From RUG11867 sp964472425 (GTDB taxonomy: Bacteria > Bacillota_I > Bacilli_A > RF39 > UBA660): 16,325 nucleotides of DNA. Made by a program: the position numbers and the translations under genes. Of the stretch, positions 13,994 through 16,325 are shown piece after piece. The notes below the pieces were generated by a model. That model worked only from the letters and a program-made list of their open reading frames with translations. It was not told where the DNA came from and made no database searches. The stretch's first letter is position 1, and the number at the start of each line of letters is the position of its first letter. The stretch spans positions 1 through 16,325 of the forward strand of contig CAYYLF010000030.1 in the NCBI GenBank assembly GCA_964472425.1. The letters run 5' to 3'.

Positions 13994-14364
13994 CTTTTAC
14001 CTCCATTCTTGTGTTCTATATGCGACAAGCCCACCTCGAAAACTTCTTTTACGTGGTCGTCATCCAAAGAATAATAAACTTCCTTCCCGGACTTTCGAGC
14101 TCGAACTATTCCGCTTATTCGCAAAAGCCCAAGTTGATGCGATACGCTCGACTTGCTCATGTTGAGCACGTTGGCTAAATCGCACACGCACATTTCGTGT
14201 TCCGCAATCGCATAGAGAATCTTGGCTCTCGTCGTATTCCCCATCAAAGCAAAAAAATCTGCAAGTCCATTGAAAATATCTTCCCCGGGCATCTTAACCA
14301 AAGCCGCCTCGACCGACTCCTTGTGTATGATATTGCAATCGCAAGTAAATTCGTTTCGTCCCAT
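13990..14364 (-). CDS. ArsR/SmtB-family metal-sensing repressor
   Basis: The 124-residue winged-helix repressor releases DNA when it binds metal. The DNA-binding helix is LNMSKSSVSHQLGLLRISG (67-85). Two metal sites are readable. The alpha-5 zinc site D102-x-H104 with H115-x2-H118 has the same spacing (2, 11, 3) as in CzrA/SmtB. The alpha-3N thiolate site of CadC type is represented by Cys8 and Cys10 near the N-terminus and Cys59-x-Cys61 in EMCVCDLA. CadC carries both; CzrA only the first. It heads the operon with the CDF pump, from a promoter covered by two palindromes, so it very likely represses its own operon until Zn (or Cd/Pb/Co) rises. GGAGAGGTG lies just before the ATG. Confidence 0.9.
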   Translation of the reverse strand: MGRNEFTCDCNIIHKESVEAALVKMPGEDIFNGLADFFALMGNTTRAKILYAIAEHEMCVCDLANVLNMSKSSVSHQLGLLRISGIVRARKSGKEVYYSLDDDHVKEVFEVGLSHIEHKNGGKR

Positions 14365-14380
14365 TTACACCTCTCCTAAC

Positions 14381-14400
14381 AATTGAACAGTCGTTCAACT
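14381..14400. promoter_or_regulatory. ArsR operator 1 (TTGAAC-N4-GTTCAA)
   Basis: Inverted repeat TTGAAC AGTC GTTCAA within a 20-bp block at the predicted transcription start. The block is the reverse complement of operator 2 with one mismatch. The TGAAC...GTTCA design matches the SmtB/CzrA/CadC-type operator class. Confidence 0.8.
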
Positions 14401-14406
14401 ATTTAT

Positions 14407-14436
14407 ATTATAGTTGAACGACCGTTCAATTGTCAA
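14407..14436 (-). promoter_or_regulatory. Promoter of the ArsR-CDF operon
   Basis: On the minus strand a perfect TTGACA (14436-14431), an 18-bp spacer and a perfect TATAAT (14412-14407). The spacer is filled by operator 2, and operator 1 begins at the expected start site near 14400. Confidence 0.8.
14412..14431. promoter_or_regulatory. ArsR operator 2 (TTGAAC-N4-GTTCAA)
   Basis: Inverted repeat TTGAAC GACC GTTCAA between -35 and -10. Its centre is 31 bp from the centre of operator 1, about three helical turns, so two dimers could bind on one face of the DNA. Confidence 0.8.
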
Positions 14437-14441
14437 GCCCC

Positions 14442-14466
14442 AAAAAAAGAATCAAAATCTCGATTC
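14442..14466 (-). terminator. Terminator of the methyltransferase-hydrolase operon
   Basis: On the minus strand GAATC/GATTC (14466-14462 with 14453-14449), 8-nt loop, followed by seven T (14448-14442). The stem is short but the U-tract is perfect and begins directly after it. Confidence 0.6.
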
Positions 14467-14477
14467 GAAAATTCTAC

Positions 14478-15365
14478 TCACTTCGCGATAAATTCCAGAA
14501 TATCCTTGTAAACTGTTTCGCCTCCGTCCATGAAAATTGCATGTCTAAACTTCGGATACAACTTTGCTTCGATATTGACATAACCGATTCTCCTCAAAAA
14601 CTCGATGCTCTCTTTCCACTTCCGTTCGTTCTTTATGACTATATCTTCTGAGCCGGCTATGAAGAAAATGGGCAAATTCGGATTCTTCAGAATCCATCCT
14701 TTTTTCGAATAGACGTCCATCATCAATTTGGTCAAATTGACGAATCCGTTCGTCGTAAAGATGAAAGTGCAGTATTTATCTCGAGCGTACTTCTTCGTAT
14801 AATCAGCGTTCACCGAAAGCCACTGGTCGCTTGGTTTATCTGTAAGAGCCATGCGATTCAAGAATCTACTTCTATAGTGATCTCCCTTCACCGACTTCAC
14901 TGCTTTGGCGAGCAAATGTCCTGCCCTTGCAAATTTGTTGATGCTCGGCGACTCGCACACGACTAACTTCGTTATTTCTTCGTCGTACTTTTTGATGTAC
15001 TTGCGAACGACCAAAGATCCCATGCTGTGTCCGAACAGATAAAGAGGTACTCCTGGAAACTTTCCCTTTATAAAAAGACTTAACTGGTGCAAATCTTCTA
15101 CGATACTCTCTGCTTTCTCATCCCCAAAGAAGCCTAAATCCTCGTCATCCTTCACGGACTTGCCGTGTCCTCGATGGTCGTGCACGACCGACACGTATCC
15201 CCGATTTGCAAAATATTCCATCATATCGTAATAATAGACTTGATGTTCGACCATACCGTGCGAAATCTGAACTATTCCCTCGATATCTCCTTCAGGCGTA
15301 AAAACTGTCGTATACAGATTGAGCCCATCCATCACCGATTTTATATACAAACTTTCTTTTCTCAT
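14478..15365 (-). CDS. Alpha/beta hydrolase, monoacylglycerol lipase / lysophospholipase-like
   Basis: This 295-residue cytoplasmic hydrolase has the complete alpha/beta fold signature. HGMVEHQ (36-42) is the oxyanion-side loop typical of the Hydrolase_4 family, HDHRGHGKS (62-70) follows, nucleophile Ser114 is in GHSMGS, acid Asp241 is in AGSEDIV, and His275 is in FRHAIF. The HGMxEH and HRGHG motifs match monoacylglycerol lipase and lysophospholipase relatives, so a lipid ester is the best substrate guess; it is not proven. GAGGGAG lies 6 nt before the ATG. Its ATG shares one base with the stop of the methyltransferase gene (TAATG), so translation is coupled. Codons are more AT-rich than in the ger region. 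Confidence 0.9.
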   Translation of the reverse strand: MRKESLYIKSVMDGLNLYTTVFTPEGDIEGIVQISHGMVEHQVYYYDMMEYFANRGYVSVVHDHRGHGKSVKDDEDLGFFGDEKAESIVEDLHQLSLFIKGKFPGVPLYLFGHSMGSLVVRKYIKKYDEEITKLVVCESPSINKFARAGHLLAKAVKSVKGDHYRSRFLNRMALTDKPSDQWLSVNADYTKKYARDKYCTFIFTTNGFVNLTKLMMDVYSKKGWILKNPNLPIFFIAGSEDIVIKNERKWKESIEFLRRIGYVNIEAKLYPKFRHAIFMDGGETVYKDILEFIAK

Positions 15366-15961
15366 TATCGACTCCCTCTCTTTTTCAAAATTACATTTAA
15401 GAAGGGATTATGACTCTCGTATTGCTCACTATGCCAAACACGAACAATTTCAAACTCGGGAATCCTACCAATTACATTTTCGATTTTATTCTCGGTCATA
15501 TCGTTAAAAAATCGTCCCTCTTTAATCCTCACTTCTTCTCCATACTTGAAAGAAATATACATTACTCCCCCACGCTTCAAGGCTTTCGAACACAAATTTA
15601 AACATCGAATCAAATCCTCATCATCCAAGTGTAAAAGTGACGCACAAGCGAATATGCCATCGAACTCATCATCGTAATCCATATCGAGAAAGTTCATCTG
15701 TCTCATTTCTAAACCATCGATTTCTCTGACTATTCTACACATCTCATTAGAAGCATCGAGCGCAATTACACGATAGCCCTTCTCCATAAAATATTTGCTA
15801 TCTCTTCCCGTACCACATCCCAAGTCGAGAATCTTCGAATTTGGTTCGAGGTAACTTAAAAAAATGTTTGCTTCCTTGAGCACATACCCATCCCAAGTAT
15901 CGTAATACTTTTGCCAGTTTTTATCATAGTACTCGATTGTCTTTCTTTGATACTCCTTCAC
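15365..15961 (-). CDS. Class I SAM-dependent methyltransferase
   Basis: The 198-residue soluble methyltransferase contains motif I ILDLGCGTGRDS (44-55), the acidic end of strand 2 at Asp69 (ALDAS), motif II/III FDGIFACASLLHL (100-112) and the SFKYGEE strand (137-143). This pattern is typical of a small family of Methyltransf_11/25-type enzymes in Bacillota in which the acceptor is unknown. The start is GTG at 15961: AGGGAGGT is 6 nt upstream, and there is no better ATG nearby. It is first in an operon with the lipase-like hydrolase, overlapping it by one base. Confidence 0.85.
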   Translation of the reverse strand: MKEYQRKTIEYYDKNWQKYYDTWDGYVLKEANIFLSYLEPNSKILDLGCGTGRDSKYFMEKGYRVIALDASNEMCRIVREIDGLEMRQMNFLDMDYDDEFDGIFACASLLHLDDEDLIRCLNLCSKALKRGGVMYISFKYGEEVRIKEGRFFNDMTENKIENVIGRIPEFEIVRVWHSEQYESHNPFLNVILKKRGSR

Positions 15962-15997
15962 AAATATACCTCCCTCATCTATCGTTTACATAGGCAA

Positions 15998-16026
15998 ATT
16001 ATAACATTAATATTCTAAAAATACAA
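15998..16026 (-). promoter_or_regulatory. Promoter of the methyltransferase-hydrolase operon
   Basis: On the minus strand TTGTAT (16026-16021), 17 bp, TATAAT (16003-15998) with a TG one base before the -10 (extended -10). Confidence 0.65.
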
Positions 16027-16036
16027 TTTCCAAGAG

Positions 16037-16055
16037 AAAAAGAGATTGGCCTCTT
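16037..16055 (-). terminator. Probable terminator of the Rpn-type gene
   Basis: On the minus strand AAGAG/CTCTT (16055-16051 with 16044-16040), 6-nt loop, running into TTTCTC. The stem is short, so efficiency is uncertain. Confidence 0.45.
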
Positions 16056-16079
16056 CGGATTTTGCTATCTAGTAACTTT

Positions 16080-16325
16080 TTATAGCATCATAGCTATGTT
16101 TTTGATTTTTTCCATAGATAGAGAAGTAACTTCATGTATAGTATCTAGGTCTATTCCCTTTTTTAACATGTTGGTTGCCGTTTTTTCGAGTCCTATTTGT
16201 TCACCCATGGCACGACCTTCTTCACGGCCTTCCTCGCGGCCCTTTTCGAGACTCCATTGGATGTTCGCCTTCATGCGCGTATTTCCCTTGTTGTATTGGT
16301 CCATGAGGTTTTCATCTCTCATCAG
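16080..16325 (-). CDS. Rpn / PD-(D/E)XK-type protein, C-terminal end only (partial)
   Basis: The window edge cuts this gene; the frame remains open through 16325, so the 81 visible residues are the C-terminus. They show the hallmark tail of Rpn-type (transposase-like PD-(D/E)XK nuclease) proteins: a charged helix with repeated EGREEGR units (KGREEGREEGRAMGEQIGLE, about residues 27-46 of the visible part), then TATNMLKKGIDLDTIHEVTSLSMEKIKNI, a small helical module found at the end of many of them. The nuclease core is off-window, so activity cannot be judged. The repeat is coded by near-identical GAAGAAGG-type units, which are prone to expansion or loss. Confidence 0.75.
   Translation of the reverse strand: MMRDENLMDQYNKGNTRMKANIQWSLEKGREEGREEGRAMGEQIGLEKTATNMLKKGIDLDTIHEVTSLSMEKIKNIAMML

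Noticed and set aside
16220..16250. Tandem repeat in the Rpn-type gene as a microsatellite or CRISPR-like element
   Set aside because: It simply encodes the EGREEGR helix that is typical of this protein family's C-terminus; too short and without spacers.

Overview
The window looks like a piece of the chromosome of a low-GC Gram-positive bacterium (Bacillota). It carries a GerA-type spore germinant receptor operon, a TagO/WecA-type cell-wall polymer initiator, strong AAGGAGGTGAT-type ribosome binding sites and U-tract terminators. TGA is used as a stop and TGG as Trp, so the genetic code is the standard bacterial one and not the Mycoplasma code. The style of the surface protein, the thioredoxin lipoprotein-like protein and the Rpn-type protein recalls uncultured gut Bacilli/Erysipelotrichia-like genomes; that placement is a guess from memory of protein families.

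Layout. Positions 1-1750 hold a small AT-rich accessory block: a possible gene leaving the left edge, a surface protein that appears C-terminally truncated, a 68-aa HTH protein, and a divergent 107-aa Cro/CI-type regulator. The two regulators share a 210-bp control region with two matching ATAC-N8-GTAT sites. Positions 1750-1855 hold two facing terminators. Positions 1853-5477 (minus) hold a 7TM hybrid histidine kinase with receiver and HPt domains, and a PlsC-like acyltransferase. Positions 5478-5762 are non-coding and contain an unexplained two-tier palindrome. A TagO/WecA/MraY-family transferase (minus) is divergent from a compact gerA-gerC-gerB operon (plus, 6949-10170), which is followed by clpP.

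From 10861 to the right edge every gene is on the minus strand: a membrane-anchored thioredoxin-fold protein; a pentapeptide-repeat protein with a membrane-anchored XRE regulator; an ArsR-CDF metal efflux operon with a well-defined double operator; a methyltransferase translationally coupled to a monoacylglycerol-lipase-like hydrolase; and the C-terminus of an Rpn/PD-(D/E)XK-type protein cut by the window edge. Most units are short, and each is closed by its own hairpin terminator.

How they work together. The ArsR-CDF pair is a self-contained metal-responsive export switch. The three Ger proteins form one inner-membrane germinant receptor. The HTH pair looks like a phage-style bistable or autoregulated switch, but no integrase is visible. 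I see no tRNA, rRNA, CRISPR array or complete insertion sequence. No wholly new system is proven; the best candidates for follow-up are the HTH switch with its truncated surface gene, the 5653-5697 palindrome, and the shortened Ger receptor.
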